A stretch of 64,000 nt of DNA from Propionibacterium cyclohexanicum (GTDB taxonomy: Bacteria > Actinomycetota > Actinomycetes > Propionibacteriales > Propionibacteriaceae). The stretch is from the NCBI RefSeq assembly GCF_900111365.1, contig NZ_FOGZ01000004.1, positions 1 through 64,000 of the forward strand, given 5' to 3'. The position numbers and the translations under genes are program-made. Numbering within the stretch: position 1 is the stretch's first letter; each line of letters begins with the position of its first letter. This document shows positions 8,067 to 17,070 of this stretch, piece after piece. The notes beneath the pieces are model-generated. The model did no database searches and was not told where the DNA came from. It saw only the letters and a program-made list of their open reading frames with translations.

Positions 8067-8686
8067 CGGGTCCCGCTCGCTTGCTGGGCGCCCTTCATCT
8101 GGCCGTGCACGAGGGCCATGCGCTGGCCCACGGTGACGATCCCCGCGACCGCGAGAACCACCAGTGCGGCAGGCAGGGCCCAGTGCACCCCCAGACCGGT
8201 GAGGAATGCGCCGAGCAGGCCGATGAGTAGCCGATCGGAACGCCCAGCGAGGCCGCCGTTGACGCTGTAGCCCAGGGACTCGCCGCGAGCCTTCGTATAG
8301 CTGGTCACCTGCCCGCAGACGAGCGCAACGATGGCGAGTGCAGCCCACACCTTGTTGTAGTCCTCCCCCACGTAGTACAGGGCCAGGCCACCGAAGACCG
8401 CACCGTCGGCGACCCGGTCGAGACAGCTGTCGAGGAAGGCACCCCAGTCGCTGCTCGTCCCGCCCATCCGGGCCATGATGCCGTCGAAGCTGTCGGAGAA
8501 GATGAAGACGAGCAACAGCAGGGTGCCCTGCCACAGCCATCCGGCAGGGAAGCAGATCAGCGAGACGGCGATGACGCCGATCGTTCCGACCCAGGTCACC
8601 ATGTCGGGGGTGATCTTCGCCTTGAGCAGCAGCGCGGCCAGCGGCGACAGCACCTTCGTCCATCGGGAACGCAGATGCTCAAGCAT
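8063..8686 (-). CDS. pgsA: Phosphatidylinositol phosphate synthase
   Basis: It makes phosphatidylinositol phosphate from CDP-diacylglycerol and inositol-1-phosphate, the entry step to PIMs. The 207-residue membrane protein has a complete CDP-alcohol motif, SDSFDGIMAR...GAFLDSCLDRVAD. Six hydrophobic helices can be drawn. ATG 8686 overlaps the end of the HIT gene by 8 bp; longer upstream frame is a HIT shadow. Placement between HIT and PatA-like genes is diagnostic for actinobacterial PgsA1. Confidence 0.92.
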   Translation of the reverse strand: MLEHLRSRWTKVLSPLAALLLKAKITPDMVTWVGTIGVIAVSLICFPAGWLWQGTLLLLVFIFSDSFDGIMARMGGTSSDWGAFLDSCLDRVADGAVFGGLALYYVGEDYNKVWAALAIVALVCGQVTSYTKARGESLGYSVNGGLAGRSDRLLIGLLGAFLTGLGVHWALPAALVVLAVAGIVTVGQRMALVHGQMKGAQQASGTR

Positions 8687-9278
8687 GGTTGTCCTCCTGT
8701 GCGGGGCCGAACAGCTCGACCCATGCCCGGGCGAAGAGCGCCCTGGTGTCCGAGAGAAGCTGGGGCAGGGCCTTGGTGCGGCCCACCACGGGCAGGAAGT
8801 TCGAGTCGCCCTGCCATCTCGGGACGATGTGCTGGTGAAGATGGCCGGCGATCCCGGCGCCTGCCACCTCACCTTGATTGATGCCGATGTTGTAGCCGGC
8901 GGGCCGGGAGACCTTCTCGATGACCGCCAGTGCCTGCTTGGTCAGCAGCGCGATCTCCGCGCTCTCCTGCTCGGTGGTGGCACCGTAGGCGCTCACATGA
9001 CGATAGGAGCACACGAGCAGGTGACCGGGATTGTACGGATAGAGATTGAGGATCGTATAGGCGTATCTGCCACGCCGGGTGATGAGCGCGGTCTCGTCGT
9101 CGCGCTGCGGTGAGAGGCAGAAGGGGCATTGCTGGGGTGAGCTGGTGTCGCTCGGCTTGTCCTTGCCGTCGATGTAGACCATCCGGTAGGGCGTCCACAG
9201 TCGCTGCAGGGCGTCGGGCACGCCGGCCAGCAGATCGGCGGATTCGGGAGTTGAGCCTTCCTGCTCGGGATGGTTCAC
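8679..9278 (-). CDS. HIT-domain nucleotide hydrolase (Rv2613c-like)
   Basis: The protein has 199 residues. The histidine triad is GHLHQH (His146, 148, 150), followed by IVPRWQGD. Cys51/Cys54 (CPFC) probably bind zinc together with a histidine. The mycobacterial orthologue Rv2613c is an AP4A phosphorylase; that activity here is inferred from family and position. GTG 9278 overlaps the thrS stop (GTGA), and the stop overlaps pgsA by 8 bp. Confidence 0.9.
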   Translation of the reverse strand: MNHPEQEGSTPESADLLAGVPDALQRLWTPYRMVYIDGKDKPSDTSSPQQCPFCLSPQRDDETALITRRGRYAYTILNLYPYNPGHLLVCSYRHVSAYGATTEQESAEIALLTKQALAVIEKVSRPAGYNIGINQGEVAGAGIAGHLHQHIVPRWQGDSNFLPVVGRTKALPQLLSDTRALFARAWVELFGPAQEDNHA

Positions 9279-11311
9279 CGTGCCGCTCCCGGTTGGGCGC
9301 TGGGGTCCTCGGCGCTGCGTGAGGCGATGTGGTCGAGGATCCTGGCCACCGCCTCGTCGACGGGTATCCCGTTGTCCTGACTGCCGTCGCGGAAGCGGAA
9401 GCTCACCGAGCCAGCGTCGCGGTCCTGTTCTCCGGCGATGAGGATGTAGGGCACCTTCTCACGGGTGGCGTTGCGGATCTTCTTCTGCATCCGGTCGTCG
9501 GACTCGTCCACCTCGGCGCGCACCCCGCGCGCTCTCAGCATGTCGGTGATGCCCTTGAGGTAGTCGCTGAACTCGCCGGCCACCGGCACACCGATGACCT
9601 GCACGGGGCTGAGCCATGCTGGGAAGGCGCCAGCGTAGTGCTCGGTCAGCACCCCGATGAAGCGTTCGACCGAGCCGAGCTTCGCTGAATGGATCATCAC
9701 CGGGCGCTGGTGGCTGCCGTCCGCCGCGGTGTATTCCAGCCCGAACCGCTCGGGCTGGTTGAAGTCGTACTGGACGGTGGACATCTGCCAGGTGCGGCCC
9801 AGCGCGTCCCTGGCCTGCACGGAGACCTTCGGCCCGTAGAAGGCGGCGCCCCCCGGGTCGGGTACCAGCTCCAGGCCAGTGGATTCGCAGGCCTGCCGCA
9901 GGACCTCGGTGGCAACCGACCAGTCGTCGTCGGATCCGATGAACTTGTCCGAGTTCTCGTCCCGGGTTGACAACTCGAGGTAGAAGTCCTTGAGTCCGAA
10001 GTCGCGGAGGATCCCGAGGAAGAAGTGGAGGAGCATCCGGATCTCGTCGCCGGCCTGTTCGGGAGTGCAGTAGGTGTGCGAGTCGTCCTGGGTGAATCCG
10101 CGCATCCTCGTGAGGCCCTGGACCACACCGGACTTCTCGTAGCGATAGTCATGCCCGAGCTCGAAGAAGCGCAGCGGCAGCTCACGGTAGGAACGGCCCC
10201 GGCTGCGGAAGATCAGGTTGTGCATCGGGCAGTTCATGGCCTTGAGGTAGTACTCCTGGCCCTGATGGGTGATATTGCCCTGGGCGTCACGCTCCTCGTC
10301 GACATTCATCGGGGGGAACATCGTGTCCGCGTAATAGGGCAGGTGGCCCGAGGTGTGGAACAGCCCGCCCTTGCTGATATCGGGGGTGTGCACGAAGTCG
10401 AAGCCGGCTTCCAGATGGCGCTGCTCGATGTAGCTCTCGATGACGTGACGCAGGATGCCGCCCTTGGGATGGAAGACGACCAGGCCGGGGCCGATCTCCT
10501 CTGGGAAGCTGAACAGGTCGAGTTCGGTGCCCAGCTTGCGGTGGTCACGCTTCGCGGCCTCAACCAGGCGGGCCTGGTAGGCCTTGAGGTCATCACGACT
10601 GGCCCAGGCCGTGCCATAGACCCGCTGCAGTTGGTCGTTGTGCTGGTCGCCACGCCAATAGGCGGCGCTGGTCTTGGTCAGCGCGACAGCCTTGATGTAG
10701 CCGGTATTGGGCACATGGGGGCCGCGGCACAGGTCCCGCCATGCGACAGTGCCGTCACGGCGCACGTTGTCGTAGATGGTCAGCTCGGAGCCGCCCACCT
10801 CGACTGCCGAATCGTCCTCGGCGGAAGGATGGCCCTTGTCGGAAATCAGTTCGAGCTTGTAGGGCTCGGCGGCCTCCTCGGCCCGGGCCTGCTCCTCGGT
10901 GACCACGCGGCGGACGAAACGCTGCCGCTGTTTGATGATGGCGGCCATCTTCTTCTCGATGGCTTTGAGGTCCTCGGGCGAGAGCGGATCGGTCTTGAAG
11001 TCGTAGTAGAAGCCGTCGGTGATGGGCGGGCCGATGCCGAGTCGGGCCTGCGGAAAGATCTCCTGGAGCGCCTGAGCCGTCACGTGCGCGGCTGAGTGGC
11101 GGATGATCGACAGTCCCTCGTCGCTGGTGTCGAGCACCGGCTCGACGAGATCGCCGTCGTGCACTTCGGTGGCCAGGTCGACAGTGATGCCATTGAGCTT
11201 CATCGCCACGATCGAGTGGTCTTCGCCGAACAGGTCAAGACCTGTCGTAGTGCCCTCGATCACCTTCGCCTGCGAGTGCTCGTCCTGAGTGATCGTGATG
11301 GTTGAGGACAC
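9275..11311 (-). CDS. thrS: Threonyl-tRNA synthetase
   Basis: ThrS charges tRNA-Thr. The protein starts with a TGS domain (about 1-65), continues with the editing domain, and has the class II catalytic core. The zinc-binding [12 protein letters not shown] motif and the motif 2 loop ([21 protein letters not shown]) are visible. The anticodon-binding domain closes the 678 residues. GTG 11311 is chosen because AAGGAAG lies 8 nt upstream; an ATG at 11335 and the ORF limit at 11368 lack one. First gene of the PIM operon, overlapping the HIT gene by 4 bp. No T-box was found in the 349 bp upstream. Confidence 0.95.
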   Translation of the reverse strand: MSSTITITQDEHSQAKVIEGTTTGLDLFGEDHSIVAMKLNGITVDLATEVHDGDLVEPVLDTSDEGLSIIRHSAAHVTAQALQEIFPQARLGIGPPITDGFYYDFKTDPLSPEDLKAIEKKMAAIIKQRQRFVRRVVTEEQARAEEAAEPYKLELISDKGHPSAEDDSAVEVGGSELTIYDNVRRDGTVAWRDLCRGPHVPNTGYIKAVALTKTSAAYWRGDQHNDQLQRVYGTAWASRDDLKAYQARLVEAAKRDHRKLGTELDLFSFPEEIGPGLVVFHPKGGILRHVIESYIEQRHLEAGFDFVHTPDISKGGLFHTSGHLPYYADTMFPPMNVDEERDAQGNITHQGQEYYLKAMNCPMHNLIFRSRGRSYRELPLRFFELGHDYRYEKSGVVQGLTRMRGFTQDDSHTYCTPEQAGDEIRMLLHFFLGILRDFGLKDFYLELSTRDENSDKFIGSDDDWSVATEVLRQACESTGLELVPDPGGAAFYGPKVSVQARDALGRTWQMSTVQYDFNQPERFGLEYTAADGSHQRPVMIHSAKLGSVERFIGVLTEHYAGAFPAWLSPVQVIGVPVAGEFSDYLKGITDMLRARGVRAEVDESDDRMQKKIRNATREKVPYILIAGEQDRDAGSVSFRFRDGSQDNGIPVDEAVARILDHIASRSAEDPSAQPGAAR

Positions 11312-11660
11312 GATGATCTTCCTTTCGGGCGGCATACCTGGCCGCGCGTGGGCAATGACGCCCCCCATTGTGCCCGATATCGGCCCCAGTTCGGCCCCAC
11401 GGGTAGCGAAGTGGCGGGACAGGCTGACAAAGCGTCAGATCACGCATTCGCTTCTGGTGGGTTCGTGCGCTTCTGGTGGGTTCGTGCCCCTGCCCAGGTG
11501 CTGGAATCGCTCGGGCCCTGGTGCCTCTCGGCGAATCCCGCACCCGGCGTCCCGTGGCAGTGGACCCGCCGCGACACGCCCGCCATCGGGACGATGGCGG
11601 TCACATGGCGGTCAAGACCCCCGTGGGGGTGTTTGGCAATCCATGTCCGGTCCTACTGGG
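11312..11660. other. Intergenic space thrS to tRNA-Val
   Basis: This 349-bp stretch has no supported gene. It holds a perfect 19-bp direct duplication (11449-11467 and 11468-11486, beginning CGCTTCTGGTGGGTTCG) and a small GC-rich inverted repeat at 11617-11630 (ACCCCC-GT-GGGGGT). No T-box or other riboswitch signature was recognised on the thrS strand. Confidence 0.6.
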
Positions 11661-11732
11661 TGGGCGACACTGGGTTTGAACCAGTGACCTCTTCCGTGTC
11701 AGGGAAGCGCGCTACCACTGCGCCAGCCGCCC
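11661..11732 (-). tRNA. tRNA-Val (GAC)
   Basis: 72 nt. Acceptor GGGCGGC pairs with GTCGCCC (one G-U), discriminator A, no encoded CCA. The anticodon loop TGACACG carries GAC. Third gene of a Gly-Cys-Val tRNA run on the minus strand. Confidence 0.93.
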
Positions 11733-11733
11733 G

Positions 11734-11804
11734 AGGTGGAGACGGGATTTGAACCCGTGTATACGGATTTGCAGTCCGCTGCCTCGCCTCTCGGCCACTC
11801 CACC
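11734..11804 (-). tRNA. tRNA-Cys (GCA)
   Basis: 71 nt. Acceptor GGTGGAG pairs perfectly with CTCCACC, discriminator U as expected for Cys. Anticodon loop ctGCAaa. Only 1 bp from tRNA-Val(GAC), so co-transcribed. Confidence 0.94.
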
Positions 11805-11868
11805 ATCTGAAGAGTCACCTCATCAGAAAGGCTTGTGACCATCTGGATGGGGCAATTGCCTCTCTCCG

Positions 11869-11941
11869 AGCGGACGACGGGACTTGAACCCGCGACCCTC
11901 ACCTTGGCAAGGTGATGCTCTACCAGCTGAGCCACGTCCGC
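11869..11941 (-). tRNA. tRNA-Gly (GCC)
   Basis: 73 nt. Acceptor GCGGACG pairs with CGTCCGC, discriminator U. D arm TGGCTCAGCTGGTAGAGC and T loop GGTTCAAGTCCC are standard; anticodon GCC. First tRNA behind the promoter at 11981-12009. Confidence 0.94.
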
Positions 11942-11980
11942 ATGCTTGGTCGAGGCCTGCCTCGTTCAAGCGCGTTGGCT

Positions 11981-12009
11981 ACTCTAGCGAAGACGGTCAG
12001 AGCACACAA
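11981..12009 (-). promoter_or_regulatory. Promoter of the tRNA Gly-Cys-Val run
   Basis: On the minus strand TTGTGT (12009-12004), exactly 17 bp, then TAGAGT (11986-11981) sit about 40 bp before tRNA-Gly. The -35 hexamer lies at the edge of the first unit of the 33-bp repeat array. Confidence 0.55.
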
Positions 12010-12136
12010 CTCGGGTTGTGTGCCCATCAAGCTCGAACACAACTCGGGTTGTGTGCCCATCAAGCTCGAACACAACTCGGGTTGTGTGCCCATCAGGCTC
12101 GAACACAACTCGGGTTGTGTGCCCATCAGGCTCGAA
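12005..12136. repeat. 33-bp tandem repeat array, 4 units
   Basis: Four contiguous 33-bp units start at 12005, 12038, 12071 and 12104. Units 1-2 and 3-4 differ by a single A/G (ATCAAGCTC versus ATCAGGCTC). Each contains the inverted repeat ACACAAC-TCGG-GTTGTGT (overlapping the preceding unit by one base), able to form a 7-bp hairpin. The array lies between divergent tRNA-Gly and tRNA-Val(CAC). It is open as an 11-residue peptide repeat on both strands, but nothing suggests translation. Confidence 0.92.
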
Positions 12137-12302
12137 CGTCGGTAGCCGCTGGACGATCGGTTCGTTGCCCTCCAGAGTCGTTCGACTGCCATCTACCGTG
12201 GTCGGTGCACTGGCTCGGGCACCGGGATCAGCTGGGGCAGCCAGGAAGGGCGTCCGGCAAGTGGCAGCAATTCGCGTGGTGCGCTAGCCTTGTCGACGGT
12301 CC

Positions 12303-12374
12303 GGGCGATTGGCGCAGGGGTAGCGCGCTTCGTTCACACCGAAGAGGTCACTGGTTCGATCCCAGTATCGCCCA
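12303..12374 (+). tRNA. tRNA-Val (CAC)
   Basis: 72 nt. Acceptor GGGCGAT pairs with ATCGCCC, discriminator A, no encoded CCA; anticodon loop ttCACac. A -10-like TAGCCT lies at 12285-12290. The body is close to tRNA-Val(GAC) on the other strand, suggesting an old duplication. Confidence 0.93.
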
Positions 12375-12382
12375 CCGGACGC

Positions 12383-12426
12383 AGGGCTGCCCCAGATTCC
12401 GATCTATGTGCGGGGCAGCTCTTTTG
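12383..12426 (+). terminator. Intrinsic terminator after tRNA-Val(CAC)
   Basis: AGGGCTGCCCC (12383-12393) pairs with GGGGCAGCTCT (12412-12422, one G-U) across an 18-nt loop and runs into TTTT. Confidence 0.7.
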
Positions 12427-12740
12427 CTATCAGCCGTGCCATCTACCCTACCCTTGCGAGCCACCCCGCCCCCGCGAGCCGGAAGCGCCAGAGACCAGAA
12501 GTCTCTACCACGCGTCTCACTCTGTGTTACGTCTGCGTTACGGGGGTTCTGAAGATTCTTCGGTATTTCCCGTTCTCAGCGAAGGATTGGGCGTCCTCGA
12601 ACAGTGATCAGCGTCTCAAAGAGTGGTTTTTGGTGTCACATGGTGGACGCACCGCTTGCGCGGGATCTGCTCCCGGGCAGAGAGTTACCACAAGCTACGG
12701 CAACGGCGCCGCCCTGATGATCGAACGAAAGGGCACGCAG
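12427..12740. other. Intergenic space before the CbiX-like gene
   Basis: No gene is supported in these 314 bp. A cobalamin-riboswitch consensus was looked for because of the downstream chelatase-like gene and was not seen. No convincing promoter hexamers were fixed; the only clear site is GAAAGGG just before ATG 12741. Confidence 0.5.
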
Positions 12741-13550
12741 ATGACTGCACCGGCATTGGTCCTCTTGGCCGAGGGCTCCGCGGAACCCCGCGTTGTCGAG
12801 GTGATCCACCAGTTGCGCAAGCAGATGCAGGTGCAGCGCCCTGAGCTGTCGATCCATCTCGCCTTTCTCGATCACTGCCCACCCAGCGGGCCTCAGGTGG
12901 TGAGCACTCTCGCAGCCCGGGGTGTCAAGGAAATCGTGTTCGCTCCCCTGACGCTCAGTCACGCCGTTGACGTCGGCGATGCCGCCGAGCAGATGCTCGC
13001 AACGGTGCGCAGGAACCACCCCGGTCTCAGTGTCACCGTGGCTCATCCCATCGGGCCGGCCACCGAGCTGCTCAATGTGCTCGACCTGCGGCTGCGCAAT
13101 GCCCTGTCCGCCTGCCACGCCCTGGAGCTCGACGCCTTGGTGCTGTGCGCCCCCGATTGCGGTGACCCGCGCGGCGCCTCGCTGCTGGCGCGCCGGGCCC
13201 GCCAGTGGGGCTCCCACCACAAGTTGCCGGTCGCTGTGGCCTGCGCCGATGGTTCGGGAACCTCGGTCGTCTCGGCGATGGCCAGTCTCCACGAGCAGGG
13301 CCGGCGTGCGATCGCAGTGGGCTGTCTTTTCCTCACCGCCGACGACTCCTATGTCCTGGCGAGCGAGCAGGCCATCGCTGCGGGTGCCGTGGCAGTGAGC
13401 GCCCCCTTGGGCGCAGACGGGCACATCATCGATCTGATCATCGCCCGGTATGCCTTCGCGGCGATGGCCATGCTCGACAATGCGCCGGCTTCCGAGCACC
13501 TCGGTGCCGATGTCCTGACCACGGGCAACACCCAGCTGATGGCTCTGTGA
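12741..13550 (+). CDS. CbiX/SirB-type sirohydrochlorin chelatase-like protein
   Basis: A 269-residue protein of the CbiX superfamily, which inserts Fe or Co into sirohydrochlorin for siroheme or cobalamin. The N-terminal half begins PALVLLAEGSAEPR (the usual 'HGS' chelatase start has become EGS) and continues with FLDHCPPSGPQVVSTLAARGVKEIVFAPLTLSHAVDV. A second, similar half follows (LVLCAPDCGDPRGASLL). Because the first-half histidine of HGS is replaced by Glu, activity may differ from canonical enzymes. ATG 12741 follows GAAAGGG. Stand-alone gene, convergent with PPK2. Confidence 0.75.
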   Translation: MTAPALVLLAEGSAEPRVVEVIHQLRKQMQVQRPELSIHLAFLDHCPPSGPQVVSTLAARGVKEIVFAPLTLSHAVDVGDAAEQMLATVRRNHPGLSVTVAHPIGPATELLNVLDLRLRNALSACHALELDALVLCAPDCGDPRGASLLARRARQWGSHHKLPVAVACADGSGTSVVSAMASLHEQGRRAIAVGCLFLTADDSYVLASEQAIAAGAVAVSAPLGADGHIIDLIIARYAFAAMAMLDNAPASEHLGADVLTTGNTQLMAL

Positions 13551-13668
13551 ACCCGCCTGTCGCACAGTTTCTGCCGGGCCGCTGGATGAATGGACATGTG
13601 GCTCGGCAGACAGCGCAAGCGGCCTGCCGCATCTGGGCGACACCACCACAGACCGCCTTGCGCAGCTC

Positions 13669-14553
13669 TCAGCACTGCGCAACCCTGAGGCGCTCGGCCT
13701 GTAGGTCGAAGTCTGCCGGTGGCCATGTCATGCCCATCGCCTCCAGCTCCTCGATGAGGATTGTGGTGATGGCCCAGTTGCGGTACCACTTCTTGTCGGC
13801 CGGTATGACATACCACGGGGCGTAGTCGGGATTGCAACGGGTCAACGCCACGCCATAGGCCTCCATGTACGCGTCCCAGTGCGACCGGCTCACGAGATCG
13901 CCGGGGTTGTACTTGTAGTACTTCTCGGGATCGTTGATCCGGTCGAGGAAGCGCTGCTTCTGCTCCTTCTTCGACACATTGAGGAAGAACTTCACCACCC
14001 TTGTTCCCCGGGTGGTGACTTCGGCCTCGAAGTCATTGATCTGGCCATAGCGCGCTTCGATCTCCTCGGCCCGGGCGAGCTTGTTGACGCGCCCGATGAG
14101 CACGTCCTCGTACTGGGATCGATCGAAGATGCCCAGCTGTCCCGGTTCGGGCAGCTCGCGGCGGATACGCCACAGGAAATCGTGAGCCAGCTCCTCCTCG
14201 GTGGGCGCCTTGAAGGCGTGGAGGCGCACTCCCTGGGGATCGACCATCCCCACCACATGGCGGATGGTGCCACCCTTCCCGGACCCGTCCATACCCTGCA
14301 AGACCATGAGCAGGGACCGGGCCCGGGGCTGCTTCGAGTTGGCGTAGAGACGTTCCTGTAGATCGTCCAGGCGCGGACGAAGCTCCTTGAGCTCCTTCTC
14401 GCCGTCGTTGGAACCGCTGCCGGGAAACAGTGGTGTGGCATCGCTGGGGAAGCTGGTCACATCCACCTCACCACGAGGGCAGCGCAGGGCAGCCCGCACG
14501 GACTCCTTCGGATCGTCGAGGACCTTCTCATGCTTGTCATTCATGTGACTCAT
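13669..14553 (-). CDS. ppk2: Polyphosphate kinase 2 family protein
   Basis: PPK2 enzymes transfer phosphate between polyphosphate and nucleotides. The 294-residue protein has the Walker A GMDGSGKGG (87-95) and the Walker B-like FDRSQYEDVLIGRV. A lid with multiple Arg/Lys (TTRGTRVVKFFLNVSKKEQKQRFLDR) follows. The single-domain length fits class I or III PPK2; the preferred nucleotide (ADP or AMP) cannot be read from sequence. Start ATG 14553 (14544 also possible); longer frame upstream lacks conservation. Transcribed divergently from msrB, convergent with the CbiX-like gene. Confidence 0.92.
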   Translation of the reverse strand: MSHMNDKHEKVLDDPKESVRAALRCPRGEVDVTSFPSDATPLFPGSGSNDGEKELKELRPRLDDLQERLYANSKQPRARSLLMVLQGMDGSGKGGTIRHVVGMVDPQGVRLHAFKAPTEEELAHDFLWRIRRELPEPGQLGIFDRSQYEDVLIGRVNKLARAEEIEARYGQINDFEAEVTTRGTRVVKFFLNVSKKEQKQRFLDRINDPEKYYKYNPGDLVSRSHWDAYMEAYGVALTRCNPDYAPWYVIPADKKWYRNWAITTILIEELEAMGMTWPPADFDLQAERLRVAQC

Positions 14554-14654
14554 TGTTGCCGACCGGGCTGGCGGGCCAGTGCCATACCGCGCATCCACAC
14601 CAGCGAGTTGAGCAGGATGCATAGCCTGGTTGTCACCAGGAGGCAGGAGGAATG

Positions 14655-15080
14655 ATGTCCGATCAGGCACAATCCCCGAAGACCCGAACCGAGGAGCAAT
14701 GGCGGGCGCAGCTGAGCCCCCAGGAGTTCCATGTCCTGCGCGAGGCGGGCACCGAGGCGCCGTTCCAGGGCGAGTACACCGACACAACGGTCAAGGGCGT
14801 CTATCGATGCCGGGCCTGTGGCGCCGAGTTGTTCCGCAGCGACACCAAATTCCCTTCGCACTGCGGCTGGCCCAGCTTCTACGCACCGCTGGCCGGTGAC
14901 ACCGTGCAGTACCTCCGCGACGACTCGATCCCGGGTCGGCCCCGCACGGAGGTGCGCTGCGCCAACTGTGGCTCGCACCTGGGGCACGTCTTCGAGGGCG
15001 AGGGGTATGACACCCCTACCGACCAGCGCTACTGCATCAACTCGATCTGCCTCACCCTTGAGCCCGACCCCGAGCCGTGA
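14655..15080 (+). CDS. msrB: Peptide-methionine (R)-S-oxide reductase MsrB
   Basis: It repairs methionine-R-sulfoxide in oxidised proteins. The 141-residue protein has both zinc CxxC pairs (CRAC, CANC) and the catalytic cysteine in QRYCINS. FPSHCGWPSF is the substrate-site motif. The residue pair after INS is IC rather than the common AA/AS, leaving an extra Cys that might resolve the sulfenic acid. ATG 14655 is preferred over the adjacent ATG 14652 because AGGAGG then sits 5 nt away. A -10-like TAGCCT is about 30 nt upstream. Confidence 0.95.
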   Translation: MSDQAQSPKTRTEEQWRAQLSPQEFHVLREAGTEAPFQGEYTDTTVKGVYRCRACGAELFRSDTKFPSHCGWPSFYAPLAGDTVQYLRDDSIPGRPRTEVRCANCGSHLGHVFEGEGYDTPTDQRYCINSICLTLEPDPEP

Positions 15081-15157
15081 GCTCTGTGGCGCCGGAGGCG
15101 ATGACCGAATGAGATGTGCAGGCGGCGTGGCCCCCTCACCGCGCCGCCTGCACCGCG

Positions 15158-15163
15158 TAGGGT
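15158..15163 (+). promoter_or_regulatory. -10 element TAGGGT, leaderless DUF3000 promoter
   Basis: TAGGGT is 6 bp before ATG 15170; there is no Shine-Dalgarno in the gap. The promoter would drive the DUF3000-rnd pair. Confidence 0.5.
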
Positions 15164-15169
15164 CACAGC

Positions 15170-15796
15170 ATGGCCGCCGACAGTGACGAAACCGCAGCCC
15201 GTCAGCGGTTCGACAGCCTTGTGGTGGCCATCGAGCAGTTCCACTGGCGCGCAGACGTGAGCGTCCAGACGATTGCCGCGCCCCAGCGGCTGGCCGAATA
15301 CAGCTATGCGCTCGAAGCAGACTTGGGCCGCCACGACGAAGAGCTGGGCTCCGGACGCCTCGTCATGCTGCACGATCCGCTGGGAAGCGACGCCTGGCAG
15401 GGAACTCATCGTCTCGTGAGTCTGGTGCGGGCCGACACCGATTTCGAGCTGGTCACCGATCCGCTCATCGGCGAGGTCGGGTGGAGCTGGTTTACCGAGG
15501 CGCTCGATGAGCGCAAGGCCCGGTACCGCGCACCAGCCGGTACAGTCACGGTCGTGTCCAGCCGGTTCTTCGGCGACATGAACACCGAACCTGATCGGGC
15601 CGAGGTGGAGATCAGGACAAGCTGGACTCCCGTGCTCGATGCAACGACGGACATCACTGCCCATCTGGCGGCATGGCAGGCACTGATCTGCCACGTCGCG
15701 GGCCTGCCTCCTCTTCCCGAGGGGATCAGCCCACTCATCCCCAGACCGTGGCAGGGTCCCTCGCGAGATCTTGGAGATGAACTGAACAATGAGTGA
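15170..15796 (+). CDS. DUF3000 family protein
   Basis: Uncharacterised 208-residue actinobacterial protein. Recognised from FDSLVVAIEQFHWRADV, the GEVGWSWFTEAL segment and SSRFFGDM, and from its position directly before RNase D (as Rv2680-Rv2681). No membrane segment or signal peptide. Its stop overlaps the rnd start by 8 bp, so the two are co-translated and may share a function in RNA processing; that function is unknown. Confidence 0.85.
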   Translation: MAADSDETAARQRFDSLVVAIEQFHWRADVSVQTIAAPQRLAEYSYALEADLGRHDEELGSGRLVMLHDPLGSDAWQGTHRLVSLVRADTDFELVTDPLIGEVGWSWFTEALDERKARYRAPAGTVTVVSSRFFGDMNTEPDRAEVEIRTSWTPVLDATTDITAHLAAWQALICHVAGLPPLPEGISPLIPRPWQGPSRDLGDELNNE

Positions 15797-17069
15797 CGCT
15801 CTTACCGTCGACCACGAGATCGACGAGGACTCGGGACTTCCGATCCTGTCGATGCCGCGCGACGGGCTACCCGCCCTGGTCGACACCCCGCAGGCACTGG
15901 ACGAGTGCATCGCCAGCCTCGGGTCAGGATCTGGTCCGGTGGCGATTGACACCGAGCGGGCTCAGAGCTTCCGCTACAGCGCCAAGGCCTATCTGCTGCA
16001 GTTCCGGCGTGCCGGATCGGGGACCTGGCTCATTGATCCGGAGGCATTCGAGCCGGCACCCGGCACCGTGTCCGATCTGGGGGCACTGCGCGAGGCGCTC
16101 GCTTCGGCGGAGTGGATCATCCACGCAGCAACCCAGGACCTGCCCTGCCTGGTGGAACTCGGGCTGTGGCCCCACACCCTCTTCGACACCGAGCTGGCCG
16201 GGCGGCTGCTGGGACTCGATCACGTCGGTCTGGGGCACATGGTCGAGCATTATTTCGGCCTGCATCTGCTCAAGGAGCATTCGGCGGCCGACTGGTCCAC
16301 CCGGCCGCTGCCCCGCGACTGGATCGCCTATGCGGCGCTCGACGTGGAACTGCTCGTCGAACTGCGCGACAAGATCCGCGCAGAGCTGGCTGAGGTGGGC
16401 AAGTTGGAGTGGGCCGCTCAGGAGTTCGCCCACCTTGCGCGGGCCTGCCGGCTTCCCGTGCCAGCGCGCAAGGAGCCATGGCGGCGCACCCACGGCACGC
16501 ATACCGTGCACAGCCGACGGGGCTTGGCTTTGGTGCGGGCGCTGTGGACGGAGCGCGACGAGATCGCCCGGGCGCTGGACAAGGCACCCGGCAAGATCGT
16601 GCCGGACAAGGCAATCACAGAACTGGCCGCAAAGGTCGTCAAGGACGATGCGCCGGTGCCCGGCGCCCGAGAGCTGGACTCGGTCATGGGCTTCCATTAC
16701 CGCATCGCCAAACAGCACCGCGACCGGTGGCTGAAGGCCTGCGAGCAGACGGCTGCCCTGCCTGCTGGCGAACTGCCCAGCCTCCATGCGGTGCACGACG
16801 GCCCACCCCAGCCGCGCAGCTGGCAGCGCACTCGGCCCGAAGCCTGGGATCGCTGGCAGCGCATCCGGCCGGCGGCGAATGCGCTCGCCGAGCAGCTCGT
16901 CATGCCGTCGGAGAATCTGGTCTCCCCCGATGCGCTGCGCCGGCTTGCCTGGGATCCGTTGCCCTCCAACGACGAGCAATCGATCGACGCGCGGCTGGCT
17001 GAGTACGAGGTGCGCCCCTGGCAGCGGGCCCTGCTGGATCCGGTGCTCGGCGCGGCCCTACGCGCCTGA
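15789..17069 (+). CDS. rnd: Ribonuclease D
   Basis: 3'-5' exoribonuclease that trims tRNA and other stable RNA precursors. DEDDy residues are visible: AIDTERA (Exo I), IIHAATQDLPCL (Exo II), YAALDVELLVEL (Exo III). An HRDC region follows at about 220-300 (ARALDKAPGKIVPDKAITEL), with a second helical repeat to the end at residue 426. Overlaps DUF3000 by 8 bp. Ends 1 bp from the dxs stop on the other strand, without a terminator hairpin. Confidence 0.92.
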   Translation: MSDALTVDHEIDEDSGLPILSMPRDGLPALVDTPQALDECIASLGSGSGPVAIDTERAQSFRYSAKAYLLQFRRAGSGTWLIDPEAFEPAPGTVSDLGALREALASAEWIIHAATQDLPCLVELGLWPHTLFDTELAGRLLGLDHVGLGHMVEHYFGLHLLKEHSAADWSTRPLPRDWIAYAALDVELLVELRDKIRAELAEVGKLEWAAQEFAHLARACRLPVPARKEPWRRTHGTHTVHSRRGLALVRALWTERDEIARALDKAPGKIVPDKAITELAAKVVKDDAPVPGARELDSVMGFHYRIAKQHRDRWLKACEQTAALPAGELPSLHAVHDGPPQPRSWQRTRPEAWDRWQRIRPAANALAEQLVMPSENLVSPDALRRLAWDPLPSNDEQSIDARLAEYEVRPWQRALLDPVLGAALRA

Positions 17070-17070
17070 A

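Noticed and set aside
11312-11660. T-box riboswitch for thrS
   Set aside because: No T-box consensus or specifier hairpin followed by an antiterminator was found on the minus strand.
12005-12136. Translated 11-residue peptide repeat
   Set aside because: Any 33-bp tandem repeat without stops reads as an 11-residue repeat; there is no start context or gene neighbour.
12427-12740. Cobalamin riboswitch before the CbiX-like gene
   Set aside because: The B12-box consensus was not seen and no other B12 gene is nearby.
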